A stretch of DNA of 64,000 bases from Pullilachnospira sp963929535. Its GTDB lineage: Bacteria; Bacillota; Clostridia; Lachnospirales; Lachnospiraceae. Below, piece after piece: positions 43,117 to 51,536 of the stretch. Below the pieces are notes generated by a model. The model made no database searches. It worked only from the letters and a program-made list of their open reading frames with translations, and was not told where the DNA came from. How positions within the stretch are numbered: the stretch's first letter is position 1; every line of letters begins with the position of its first letter. The stretch is taken from the NCBI GenBank assembly GCA_963929535.1, contig CAWVIZ010000011.1, forward strand, positions 186,001 to 250,000, in the 5' to 3' direction. The position numbers and the translations under genes are program-made.

Positions 43117-44310
43117 ATGCTCAATAAAAAATCAGTTGATGATATCAACGTAAAAGGTAAAAAAGTCCTGGTTCGCTGTGATTTCAACGTACCTCTTCAG
43201 GATGGAAGGATCACGGATGAGAACCGTCTGGTAGCTGCGCTGCCTACCATTAAGAAGCTGATCGCGGACGGCGGCAAGGTGATTCTTTGCTCCCATCTGG
43301 GAAAACCCAAGGGAGAACCCAAGCCGGAACTGTCTCTGGCGCCTGTTGCCAAGCGGCTGACAGAGCTTCTGGGACAGGAAGTGAAGTTTGCGGCTGATCC
43401 TGAGGTGGTGGGTCCCAACGCAAAAGCGGCTGTGGAAGCCATGCAGGACGGAGACGTGATCCTTCTGGAGAATACCCGTTACCGCGCGGAGGAGACAAAG
43501 AACGGAGATGAGTTCTCCAAGGAGCTGGCTTCTCTGTGTGATGTATTCGTAAACGATGCCTTTGGTACTGCCCACAGAGCCCATTGCTCCAACGTGGGTG
43601 TGACCAAGTATGTGGATACCGCAGTGGTGGGATATCTGATGCAGAAAGAGATCGATTTCCTGGGGAACGCGGTGAACAATCCCGCCAGACCGTTCGTGGC
43701 TATCCTGGGAGGCGCCAAGGTGTCTTCCAAGATCTCCGTTATCAACAATCTGCTGGACAAAGTGGATACTCTGATCATCGGCGGCGGAATGGCTTATACC
43801 TTTGTAAAGGCAGCAGGCGGAAAGATCGGAACATCTCTTTGCGAGGATGATTATCTGGAGTACTCTCTGGATATGAAGAAAAAGGCGGCAGAGAAAGGCG
43901 TGAAGCTTCTGCTTCCGGTGGATAACAGGATCGGCGACGCTTTCTCCAACGACTGCAATATCCAGGTGGTAAAGACCGGTGAGATTCCGGACGGCTGGGA
44001 AGGTATGGATATCGGACCGGAGACAGAGAAGCTTTTCGCGGACGCTGTGAAGGATGCCAGGACCGTGGTTTGGAACGGACCGATGGGATGCTTTGAGATG
44101 CCTAATTTTGCACATGGTACGGAAGCGGTGGCGAAAGCTCTGGCTGAGACGGACGCCACAACGATCATTGGCGGAGGAGATTCCGCGGCGGCAGTGAATA
44201 TCCTGGGATACGGCGATAAGATGACCCATATCTCCACCGGCGGCGGCGCTTCCCTGGAGTTCCTGGAAGGCAAGGAGCTTCCCGGTGTGGCGGCGGCCAA
44301 CGACAAATAA
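43117..44310 (+). CDS. pgk: Phosphoglycerate kinase
   Basis: A 397-residue two-lobe kinase converting 1,3-bisphosphoglycerate and ADP to 3-phosphoglycerate and ATP. Conserved sequences: VLVRCDFNVPLQDGRITDEN, LCSHLGKPKG, LLENTRYRAEETKN, the hinge ILGGAKVSSKISVI and GGGDSAAAVN, and the nucleotide-site WNGPMGCFEM. AAAAGGAGG precedes the ATG. It lies between gap and tpiA, an ordinary lower-glycolysis cluster. Confidence 0.97.
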   Translation: MLNKKSVDDINVKGKKVLVRCDFNVPLQDGRITDENRLVAALPTIKKLIADGGKVILCSHLGKPKGEPKPELSLAPVAKRLTELLGQEVKFAADPEVVGPNAKAAVEAMQDGDVILLENTRYRAEETKNGDEFSKELASLCDVFVNDAFGTAHRAHCSNVGVTKYVDTAVVGYLMQKEIDFLGNAVNNPARPFVAILGGAKVSSKISVINNLLDKVDTLIIGGGMAYTFVKAAGGKIGTSLCEDDYLEYSLDMKKKAAEKGVKLLLPVDNRIGDAFSNDCNIQVVKTGEIPDGWEGMDIGPETEKLFADAVKDARTVVWNGPMGCFEMPNFAHGTEAVAKALAETDATTIIGGGDSAAAVNILGYGDKMTHISTGGGASLEFLEGKELPGVAAANDK

Positions 44311-44384
44311 GCGTAACGGCCGCGAAGCGCTTTATGCGAAAGTCGAAAGGATAACTGAATATAAGGAAAAGAGGATTTGTAAAG

Positions 44385-45134
44385 ATGGCAAGAAAGAAAA
44401 TTATCGCCGGAAACTGGAAGATGAATATGACTCCCAGCGAGGCAGTAAAGCTGGTTGAGACATTAAAACCCCTGGTAAAGAACGAGGAAGTGGACGTGGT
44501 ATTCTGTGTTCCGGCCATTGATATCGTTCCTGTAGTGGAAGCTGCCAAGGGAACCAATATCCAGGTGGGCGCTGAGAACATGTATTTCGAGGAGAAGGGC
44601 GCGTATACAGGAGAGATCGCTCCCGCAATGCTGGTGGATGCCGGTGTGAAATATGTGATCCTGGGTCATTCCGAGAGAAGAGGATACTTCGGTGAGACCG
44701 ATGCGGATATCAACAAGAAGATGCACAAAGCTTTCGAGCACGGCCTGACTCCCATCATGTGCTGCGGAGAGTCTCTGGAGCAGAGAGAGCAGGGTGTGAC
44801 CATGGATTTCATCCGTCAGCAGGTGAAGATCGGTTTCCAGGGGCTGACAGCAGACCAGGCAAAAGAGGCGGTTATCGCTTACGAGCCTATCTGGGCCATC
44901 GGAACCGGAAAGACAGCCACCACCCAGCAGGCACAGGAGGTTTGCGGCGAGATCAGAAAGTGCATCGCTGAGATTTACGATGACGCTACGGCAGCTGCGA
45001 TCCGGATCCAGTACGGCGGTTCTGTGAATGCCAAGACTGCGGCTGATCTGTTCGCCCAGGAGGATATCGACGGCGGACTGGTAGGCGGCGCTTCCCTGAA
45101 GGAAGAGTTCGGACAGATCGTAAATTATAAATAA
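44385..45134 (+). CDS. tpiA: Triosephosphate isomerase
   Basis: A 249-residue TIM-barrel enzyme interconverting the triose phosphates. The start MARKKIIAGNWKMNMTPSEA holds Asn and Lys of the active site, YVILGHSERRGYFGE the catalytic His, and AYEPIWAIGTGKTAT the catalytic Glu plus flexible loop. SVNAKTAADL and DGGLVGGASL bind phosphate. AAGAGG precedes the ATG. Last gene of the cluster. Confidence 0.97.
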   Translation: MARKKIIAGNWKMNMTPSEAVKLVETLKPLVKNEEVDVVFCVPAIDIVPVVEAAKGTNIQVGAENMYFEEKGAYTGEIAPAMLVDAGVKYVILGHSERRGYFGETDADINKKMHKAFEHGLTPIMCCGESLEQREQGVTMDFIRQQVKIGFQGLTADQAKEAVIAYEPIWAIGTGKTATTQQAQEVCGEIRKCIAEIYDDATAAAIRIQYGGSVNAKTAADLFAQEDIDGGLVGGASLKEEFGQIVNYK

Positions 45135-45148
45135 GAGAGATCAAAAAG

Positions 45149-45222
45149 GCGGCAGTTCAGCCGTAGGGCTGAGCTGCCGCAGAAAAAGAGAGATTCCGGC
45201 CGGTGTTTTACACCGACCGGAA
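45149..45222. other. Two strong hairpins after tpiA
   Basis: First hairpin: GCGGCAGTTCAGCC (45149-45162), GTAG loop, GGCTGAGCTGCCGC. Its right side has no T run on the plus strand, but on the minus strand it is followed by T5. Second hairpin: TTCCGGCCGGTG (45194-45205), TTTTA loop, CACCGACCGGAA. They may protect the 3' end of the glycolytic transcript. Confidence 0.65.
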
Positions 45223-45228
45223 CACGGG

Positions 45229-45290
45229 AAAACACCACGAAGTCCTTATGGCCGGTCATGGATCCGGAGGGGGAAGACGTGGTGTTTTTT
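45229..45290 (+). terminator. Terminator with long loop upstream of hom
   Basis: AAAACACCACG (45229-45239) pairs with CGTGGTGTTTT (45278-45288), followed by more T. The 38-base loop is longer than usual. It closes the gap-pgk-tpi transcript. Confidence 0.75.
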
Positions 45291-45368
45291 CTGTTTGGAC
45301 GAGAGCGGCAGCAGTTGGGTCTTCCGGCTTTCCTGCTGCTGAGAACGGGGGATGCTGCCATAAAACAT

Positions 45369-45397
45369 TTGATGTTTTCGGGAATATGCGGTATGAT
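45369..45397 (+). promoter_or_regulatory. Promoter of hom
   Basis: TTGATG (45369-45374) and TATGAT (45392-45397), 17 bases apart. The leader to hom is about 130 bases; I recognise no riboswitch in it. Confidence 0.7.
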
Positions 45398-45530
45398 ACA
45401 CGCATGGAGATGACGGTCGTGACTGACAGATCTCTGCAGGGGGGAGCATCAGCCCTGAAGATCGGGGGATCAGGGGATGTTGCGGATCTCCGGCTGAATA
45501 CGGAAAATCAGAGAGAGCGAGGAGAATGAT

Positions 45531-46823
45531 ATGGAGCAGAGGCATATGATCAAAGCGGCGCTTCTGGGGCTGGGTACCGTGGGCGGGGGCGTCTATAAAG
45601 TGCTGAAAAACCAGGAATGTGAGATGGAGAATAAGCTGGGAACCAGAGTGGAGATCAAGAAGATCCTGGTGAGAAATCTTGAGAAGGCGGCCGGAAAAGT
45701 GGAGGATCCGGAGATCCTCACCAATTCCTGGAAGGAGATCGCGGAGGATCCGGAGATCCAGATCGTTATTGAACTGATGGGCGGGATAGAGCCGGCAAAA
45801 ACTTATATCCTGGAAGCGCTGAGGGCAGGAAAACATGTGGTCACCGCCAATAAAGATCTGATAGCTGCAGAGGGCAGGATCCTGATGGATACGGCTCATG
45901 AGCATGGCTGTGACTTCCTGTTTGAGGCCGCGGTGGCGGGAGGAATTCCAATCATCCGTCCTCTGAAGCAGTGCCTGGCGGGAAATCATATCTCAGAGGT
46001 GATGGGAATTTTCAACGGAACTACCAACTTTATTCTGTCCAGGATGAGCCGGGACGGGATGGAATTCGGGGAAGCGCTGGCCATGGCGCAGCAGCTTGGG
46101 TATGCGGAGAGCGACCCCACGGCTGATGTGGAAGGGCTGGACGCAGGCCGCAAGGTGGCGATCCTGGCGTCGGTGGCTTTCAATTCCAGAGTGACCTTTG
46201 AGGATGTATATACGGAGGGGATCACCGGGATCACGGCTACCGACATTCGGTATGCCAGGGAAATGGACTGCGTGATCAAGCTTTTAGGGGTGGCCCGAAA
46301 TACGGAGGAGGGCATTGAAGTGCGGGTGCATCCGATGCTGATCGACAGGGATCATCCGCTGGCAGCGGTCAACGATTCCTACAACGCGGTATTTGTCAAG
46401 GGCGATGCGGTACAGGACGCCATGTTCTACGGAAGAGGAGCGGGAGAACTTCCTACAGCCAGTGCGGTGGTGGGAGATGTGTTCGATGTGGCCAGGAATA
46501 TCCTGGCAGGATGCTGCGGAAGGATCGGCTGCACCTGTTACAAGGAGCTTCCGATAAAGAAGATGGAAGACGCGGAAAACCGGTATTTTGTCCGGATGCA
46601 GGTGGAGGACCGGTTCGGGGTGATGGGAAGTGTGGCCAGCACCTTTGGAAAGAACTGCGTCAGCATGGCTCAGGTCATCCAGAAGCGCAGCACCGGAGAC
46701 CTGGCAGAGATCGTGGTGATGACAGGGGTTGTCAGAGAGCGGCACTTTCAGGATGCGCTGGCGATGCTGGGAGAAATGCCGATTGTAAAGAATATTTCTT
46801 CCGTCATCCGGGTATATGGGTAA
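45531..46823 (+). CDS. hom: Homoserine dehydrogenase
   Basis: A 430-residue NAD(P)H enzyme making homoserine from aspartate semialdehyde for threonine and methionine synthesis. IKAALLGLGTVGGGVYKVL is the nucleotide-binding start, VTANKDLIA and FEAAVAGGIPIIRPLKQCL are conserved, and NGTTNFILSRM plus AESDPTADVEGLDAGRK carry catalytic Lys/Asp residues. The last 80 residues (RYFVRMQVEDRFGVMGSVAS) are an ACT domain for threonine feedback. GGAG precedes ATG 45531; ATG 45546 is also possible. Confidence 0.95.
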   Translation: MEQRHMIKAALLGLGTVGGGVYKVLKNQECEMENKLGTRVEIKKILVRNLEKAAGKVEDPEILTNSWKEIAEDPEIQIVIELMGGIEPAKTYILEALRAGKHVVTANKDLIAAEGRILMDTAHEHGCDFLFEAAVAGGIPIIRPLKQCLAGNHISEVMGIFNGTTNFILSRMSRDGMEFGEALAMAQQLGYAESDPTADVEGLDAGRKVAILASVAFNSRVTFEDVYTEGITGITATDIRYAREMDCVIKLLGVARNTEEGIEVRVHPMLIDRDHPLAAVNDSYNAVFVKGDAVQDAMFYGRGAGELPTASAVVGDVFDVARNILAGCCGRIGCTCYKELPIKKMEDAENRYFVRMQVEDRFGVMGSVASTFGKNCVSMAQVIQKRSTGDLAEIVVMTGVVRERHFQDALAMLGEMPIVKNISSVIRVYG

Positions 46824-46970
46824 AAAGAAGGAAATGTAAGGATCTTCCCTGCGAAAAGGGACTTGCATTTATGAAAAAAGCTGATATAATGGTTGAAGAT
46901 TGTATAAATATGAAGTTTATACAAAAAATCATGTATGAAAATACACGACACAACATGAGGAGGATGGAAT

Positions 46971-47810
46971 ATGAAGGATATGAAAAAATTCGCGGCATTG
47001 ATGCTGGCCGGTGTGATGACCCTTTCTCTGGGAGCCTGCGGCTCTGAGGGCAGTGAGGGGAGCAAGGGAGAAGACGGCAGCGCGGCAGAGGATTCAGCTT
47101 CTGTGGAAATCTCCAGTCTGGAGGATCTGGCAGATAAGACCATCGGTGTGCAGACCGGAACCACCGGAGATCTGCAGGCCACGGATGTGGTGGAGAACGA
47201 TTCCCAGATGTCCCGGTATAATAAAGGGGCAGATGCGATACAGGCTCTGAAGAACGGCAAGCTGGACTGTGTGGTGATCGACTCCCAGCCGGCGGAGAAA
47301 TTCGTGGAGGCCAATGACGATCTGAAGATCATTGACGGGATTTTTGATGATGAGCAGTATGCTATCGCTGTGAAGAAGGGCAACAGTGAGCTGCTCTCCG
47401 ATCTGAATACAGCGCTTTCAGAGCTGAAGGAGGATGGAACCATCGAATCCATCATGAGCAATTATATCGGCGATGAGGCGGGACAGCATCCCTATGAGTC
47501 TCCGGCTGATGTGGACCGCTCCAATGGTACTCTGACCATGGCTACCAATGCGGAGTTTGAGCCCTGGGAGTACTATGAGGGCACCGAAGTGGTGGGAATC
47601 GATGCGGATATTGCCCAGGCAATCTGCGATAAGCTTGGATATGAGCTGGTGATCGAGGATATGGCCTTTGATACGATCCTGGCAGCTATTGACAGCGGAA
47701 AGGCAGATTTCGGCGCGGCCGGAATGACTGTCACCGAAGAGAGAAAAGAGAGCGTGGACTTTACGGACACGTATGCCAACGCTACCCAGGTAGTGATCGT
47801 AAGAAAGTAA
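46971..47810 (+). CDS. Amino-acid ABC transporter binding lipoprotein with circularly permuted domain order
   Basis: A 279-residue secreted lipoprotein (lipobox LSLGAC, Cys23) of the family 3 solute-binding fold for polar amino acids. The order is unusual. Family members run: TLTMATNAEFEPWEYY ... VDFTDTYANATQVVIV, then SLEDLADKTIGVQTGTTG ..., then YAIAVKKG ... IMSNYI at the end. Here the second part comes first (residues 49-166), then a linker (167-186), then the normally N-terminal part (187-279), and the protein stops exactly at the inter-lobe crossing strand. All pieces are intact and in one frame, so a functional circular permutation is likely. AGGAGG precedes the ATG. Permease and ATPase genes follow. 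Confidence 0.9.
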   Translation: MKDMKKFAALMLAGVMTLSLGACGSEGSEGSKGEDGSAAEDSASVEISSLEDLADKTIGVQTGTTGDLQATDVVENDSQMSRYNKGADAIQALKNGKLDCVVIDSQPAEKFVEANDDLKIIDGIFDDEQYAIAVKKGNSELLSDLNTALSELKEDGTIESIMSNYIGDEAGQHPYESPADVDRSNGTLTMATNAEFEPWEYYEGTEVVGIDADIAQAICDKLGYELVIEDMAFDTILAAIDSGKADFGAAGMTVTEERKESVDFTDTYANATQVVIVRK

Positions 47811-47817
47811 AAAACAG

Positions 47818-47849
47818 GTAACAGTGAAGCCGGAAGACTGAACTGTTAC
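47818..47849 (+). repeat. Solo family A terminal palindrome after the binding-protein gene
   Basis: GTAACAGTGAAGCCGG with AAGACTGAACTGTTAC, 7 bases after the stop codon. Flanking octamers AAAAACAG and AAAATCTG match at 6 of 8. Located between the binding protein and permease genes of one operon, it may act as an mRNA 3' stabiliser for the more highly needed binding protein. Confidence 0.7.
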
Positions 47850-47976
47850 AAAATCTGCGGACTGTTGGCCGAATTGTGATGACATCTGAAAAAAAGAACA
47901 AAAGATACCAGGCGGCCGGCGCTCTGTTTTGAACAGGCGCTGGCGGCTTGGCGCTTAACAGGAAAGGGCGGGAATT

Positions 47977-48669
47977 ATGTGGGAAAACCTGGTACATCAA
48001 TTTAACCGGTATTTTGTGGATAACGGCGCTACCGCCTGGTGGCTCACCGGTTTTAAGACCACGATCCTGGTGACGCTTCTGGCGCTCTGCATCGGCGTTG
48101 TCCTGGGCTCTCTGGTGGCGATCATCCGGACCACCCATGAGTACACCGGAAAACTGAAGATCCTGAATTTTATCGCGAAGATTTATCTGACGGTGATCCG
48201 GGGAACACCGTCCATGATCCAGATACTGATCTGCTACTCCATTATTTTTGCCAGTGTGAATCTCAGTGAGATCGTTATCGGAGGAATTGCCTTTGGTATC
48301 AATTCGGGGGCTTACGTGGCAGAGATCGTGCGTTCAGGTATTATGTCCATTGACAAGGGGCAGAGAGAGGCCGGACGCAGCCTGGGACTGAGCGCTTCCC
48401 AGACCATGTGGCTGATCATCATGCCGCAGGCATTTAAGAACGTGCTGCCGGCTCTGATCAACGAGATGATCGTGCTGTTAAAAGAGACGGCAACCATCGG
48501 TTATATCGGAACTATTGATATCACAAGGGCGGCCACCCTGGTACAGAGCCGTACCTACAGCGCCTATGTGCCTCTGCTGTCCGCAGCGGCGTTCTATCTG
48601 GTGCTGGTATTGATCCTTACCTATTTTATGGGCAAGGTGGAGAGGAGGCTGCGGAAGAATGAGCGGTAA
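47977..48669 (+). CDS. Polar amino-acid ABC transporter permease
   Basis: A 230-residue inner membrane subunit of the HisM/GlnP type with about five helices. It begins with a short amphipathic stretch and TTILVTLLALCIGVVLGSLV. The EAA loop that contacts the ATPase is GQREAGRSLGLSASQTMWLI near residue 128, followed by MPQAFKNVLPALINEMIVLLK. Likely forms a homodimer, as only one permease gene is present. Its end overlaps the ATPase start by 11 bases. Confidence 0.93.
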   Translation: MWENLVHQFNRYFVDNGATAWWLTGFKTTILVTLLALCIGVVLGSLVAIIRTTHEYTGKLKILNFIAKIYLTVIRGTPSMIQILICYSIIFASVNLSEIVIGGIAFGINSGAYVAEIVRSGIMSIDKGQREAGRSLGLSASQTMWLIIMPQAFKNVLPALINEMIVLLKETATIGYIGTIDITRAATLVQSRTYSAYVPLLSAAAFYLVLVLILTYFMGKVERRLRKNER

Positions 48670-49405
48670 TAAGGATAATGTGCTGATCGAGGTGCAGAAG
48701 CTTACGAAAAGCTTTGGGGGCAATGTGGTCCTGGACGGGATCTCCACCGATATCCGTAAGGGCGAGGTGGTGGCCATCATCGGCCCTTCCGGTTCCGGAA
48801 AATCCACATTTCTTAGGTCGCTGAATCTCCTGGAGGAGCCCACAGGGGGACGGATCCTGTTTGAGGGAACGGATATCACAGATCCCAAGGTGGATATCAA
48901 TCTTCACCGCCAGAAGATCGGAATGGTATTTCAGCAGTTTAATCTTTTTCCCCACAAGACCGTGAAGGAAAATATCATGCTGGCCCCGGTGACTCTGAAG
49001 GTAATGACCAAGGAGGAGGCATCCGGGAGGGCGGATGAGCTCCTGAAGAGAGTAGGGCTTCCGGACAAGGCGGACGCTTATCCGGACAGTCTCTCCGGAG
49101 GGCAGAAGCAGAGGATCGCCATAGCCAGAGCCCTGGCCATGAATCCGGATGTGATGCTTTTCGATGAGCCCACTTCCGCGCTGGATCCGGAGATGGTAGG
49201 CGAGGTGCTGGAGATCATGAAAGAGCTGGCCGAATCGGGAATGACCATGGTGGTGGTCACCCATGAGATGGGGTTTGCCAGAGAGGTGGCTACCAGGGTG
49301 CTGTTTATCGACCAGGGAAAGATCCAGGAGGAAAATGCGCCCCAGGAATTTTTCACGCATCCGAAGAACCAGAGGCTGCAGGATTTTCTCTCCAAGGTGC
49401 TGTAA
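48659..49405 (+). CDS. Polar amino-acid ABC transporter ATP-binding protein
   Basis: A 248-residue GlnQ/HisP-type ATPase: Walker A IIGPSGSGKSTFLRSLN near residue 40, Q-loop GMVFQQFNLFPHKTV, signature DSLSGGQKQRIAIARALA, Walker B VMLFDEPTSALDPEM and H-loop VVVTHEMGFA. It powers the importer with the permuted binding protein. Substrate is probably glutamine, arginine, cystine or a similar amino acid; the sequence does not decide. No terminator is evident after the stop; 49406-49523 shows only a weak GTGTGCGCCGGCACAC palindrome. Confidence 0.94.
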   Translation: MSGNKDNVLIEVQKLTKSFGGNVVLDGISTDIRKGEVVAIIGPSGSGKSTFLRSLNLLEEPTGGRILFEGTDITDPKVDINLHRQKIGMVFQQFNLFPHKTVKENIMLAPVTLKVMTKEEASGRADELLKRVGLPDKADAYPDSLSGGQKQRIAIARALAMNPDVMLFDEPTSALDPEMVGEVLEIMKELAESGMTMVVVTHEMGFAREVATRVLFIDQGKIQEENAPQEFFTHPKNQRLQDFLSKVL

Positions 49406-49523
49406 TGAGCTTCTGACAGAACGGCAGGGTGTCTTTCGGGGCGGATACCCGTTCCGGCGGGCGATGAGCGTGTGCGCCGGCACACAGCGGTTCGCCCTTT
49501 ATGGCAGATACAGCGGAAAATCA

Positions 49524-49666
49524 GTTACAGTTCAGCCTTCCAATATCCCGCGAGGTGTCACGCTGCGAATGCAGCGTGATCCCGAGATCTGCGGGCGCCA
49601 GGCTGCGGAAATCGCAGCCTGTGTGCATGCATTTGTAACAGTGAAGTCGGAAGGCTGAACTGTTAC
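49524..49666 (+). mobile_element. Family A MITE-like element, copy A4 (143 bp) with perfect 8-bp target duplication
   Basis: From GTTACAGTTCAGCCTTCC to GGCTGAACTGTTAC, flanked by GAAAATCA on both sides (49516-49523 and 49667-49674). This copy lacks the first internal hairpin (GTGTGCC/GGCACAC) but keeps the CACGCTGC and CAGGCTGC hairpins. The perfect duplication indicates recent insertion. Confidence 0.88.
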
Positions 49667-49750
49667 GAAAATCAGGCATGTCCGGCCGGTATCCCGCCGG
49701 TGGAACAGCCTATAAATTTTAGGAAAGACTATCCATACAACAAAAGAAGG

Positions 49751-49792
49751 AAAGACATTCTTCCGAAAATGACCGGGGGAATGTCTTTTTTT
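49751..49792 (+). terminator. Intrinsic terminator
   Basis: AAAGACATTC and GAATGTCTTT arms enclosing TTCC/GGGG pairs, followed by T7. It may end the amino-acid transporter transcript. The stretch 49793-50016 has a 65-codon frame I do not recognise and is otherwise empty. Confidence 0.8.
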
Positions 49793-50016
49793 GATGCCTT
49801 CCATGCACAAAAAGAGAAATTTGGATGAAAAAACTGTCGAAATATCCAATAAAGCCAAGGCGGATAAGGAAAGTTTATGGAAAACGCCGGGGAGGGGTGT
49901 GGAGGGACTGCAGAGAACTGGAAAAATATCCTTTTTTAGGCGCCAGACTTGTAAATCGGGATGAATGGTATTATAATAAAGCACTAAGACTTCCCATACC
50001 TGAAATGGGCTTCGCT

Positions 50017-51536
50017 CCTTGAAAATTCAATATTTCAGCTGACAAAATAGTGATTTATGCCCCTATAGCCTCAGGATGGAGTGCGTTACGCAGATATTTC
50101 GGCAGTCTTGCTTCAAAATCAGCAGTAAAAGCTGTCAATTGCTCATCGCTGAGTTTTAAGATTTCCTGAAGGCTTGCCATCAAGGCATCCATTAGGATGC
50201 CAAGTGATCTATGGAAAGTAATGTCCGCCATTTCATCAACTAGGAAAAAGAACAATTCGCCAAGCGTCCTCTGATCTTCATTTTGGCGCTGTTCCATTGC
50301 GAGTAACATGTATCTGGTAAACACGATAGCTACGTGAGCTGTCAGTGCATCATAGGATAAGCTGCGGCATTCTCCAATCAGATTCAGCATAGATTTGCAG
50401 GTCTTGAAGAAAACCTCAATCTGCCAGCGCTTTCCATAAACACGGATAATCTCTTCTTCGGAAAGGGTCGTATCTGTACAGATAAAAGCAAGCCAGTCCT
50501 TGCGATTTGCTTTATTCCTTACGCAAACGATTTTCGCCGGAATAGGATTCTCTTTTCCTACCATGACGTCAACAGAAAGCAGATACTTTGATCTGCCACG
50601 GCGTTTTTTGTTCCTGGAATAGATCTCTTTGATATTCAGCTGTTCACCACAGTATGAATACTTGATGCGGCTGCTTTTCTTGAGCATAGCAATCACATCC
50701 ATCCCCTTTGAATGGATGGCTGTGATCTGTGCCGGGTTGGAAAACCAGGAATCAAAAAGGACATAATCAGCCTTTAGTCCTGCACTGAGAGCAGTATCCA
50801 ACAAGGCCATCATTGCTTCAGGTGCTTTTGTCTGGGCAAGCTTGCGCCTTTTTCCTGCAATGGTTCTGTTATCAAAGTTCTTTACCGGACCGATAATATT
50901 TGCTTCTTTTGCAGATGCTAACAGACAGCTGTTTACCGGGATCAGTGTATTTCCGTCACTCCAGCTTAATGTAAGCATCCGAAACCCTTTTTTGAAATGC
51001 ATATCGGTGTGGTCGAATACTTTTGATCCCAGTTCTGTTTTCTTGCAGCTGGTTCGACTAAAAAGGCTGTCATCAACAATGAACACATTTTTCCTGCTAT
51101 CGTCCGTTAGATCTTTGAGATCATTATTGACGATATCAGCAGCCAGAAGAGAAGTAAAACGGAGCCAGTTTGTTTTTGCCGAATTTAGGAACCGATAAAA
51201 AGTGTTCTTTGAAAAATCTTCCTTAAAAGAGCCAGTTCGTTGCTGCATATACATGCTTCTTCCGACAAAAATGTTGCTGAGCTTGTAGCGGAGCAGAGAA
51301 ACAGGTGAAACACCTTTTTCTTTCATCCCATTGCATTTGGCGAGAAGCTTGCCGACATGATGCCTGGAAAAAAATCTCTGAACACAATCAATTAACTCGT
51401 TCTCATCGCAATAGTTTTGTGGTATACTGGACATGGCATAAATCTCCTTTGTATAGATGGTTTTTCGTCAATTCCATTATACCAAACGGGACAGGTTTAT
51501 GCCTTTTTTATTGGCTGAAATATTGAATTTTCAAGG
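50017..51536 (-). mobile_element. Insertion sequence of the IS4 (YREK) type, intact
   Basis: A 1520-bp element with terminal inverted repeats CCTTGAAAATTCAATATTTC (plus AGC) at both ends, enclosing one transposase gene on the minus strand. No short target duplication is seen next to the ends. Instead the flanks carry an 18-base imperfect inverted repeat, ACTAAGACTTCCCATACC on the left and its near complement on the right. The element stands just upstream of the exopolysaccharide genes. Confidence 0.88.
50055..51434 (-). CDS. IS4-family DDE transposase
   Basis: A 459-residue transposase. Catalytic acidic residues lie in VFIVDDSLFSR (near residue 121), DYVLFDSWFS (near residue 228) and the YREK signature YGKRWQIEVFFKTCK (near residue 330), where Tyr-x2-Arg-x3-Glu-x6-Lys is exactly kept. 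The N-terminal 100 residues (FSRHHVGKLLAKCNG, SPVSLLRYKLSNIFVGRSMY) are a DNA-binding region. The frame is intact, so the element may still move. Base composition is clearly lower in GC than the surrounding genes, a sign of recent arrival. Confidence 0.92.
   Translation of the reverse strand: MSSIPQNYCDENELIDCVQRFFSRHHVGKLLAKCNGMKEKGVSPVSLLRYKLSNIFVGRSMYMQQRTGSFKEDFSKNTFYRFLNSAKTNWLRFTSLLAADIVNNDLKDLTDDSRKNVFIVDDSLFSRTSCKKTELGSKVFDHTDMHFKKGFRMLTLSWSDGNTLIPVNSCLLASAKEANIIGPVKNFDNRTIAGKRRKLAQTKAPEAMMALLDTALSAGLKADYVLFDSWFSNPAQITAIHSKGMDVIAMLKKSSRIKYSYCGEQLNIKEIYSRNKKRRGRSKYLLSVDVMVGKENPIPAKIVCVRNKANRKDWLAFICTDTTLSEEEIIRVYGKRWQIEVFFKTCKSMLNLIGECRSLSYDALTAHVAIVFTRYMLLAMEQRQNEDQRTLGELFFFLVDEMADITFHRSLGILMDALMASLQEILKLSDEQLTAFTADFEARLPKYLRNALHPEAIGA

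Noticed and set aside
45203..45529. 108-codon frame upstream of hom
   Set aside because: Covers a terminator and the hom promoter, glycine- and arginine-rich, no family resemblance.
45135..45530. Riboswitch before hom
   Set aside because: Hairpins are present but match a terminator and 3'-end structures; no SAM, lysine or threonine leader pattern was recognised.
49825..50022. 65-codon frame MKKLSKYPIKPRR... ending at the IS edge
   Set aside because: Basic, short, no ribosome site and no recognisable family; possibly a remnant cut by the IS but not supportable as a gene.
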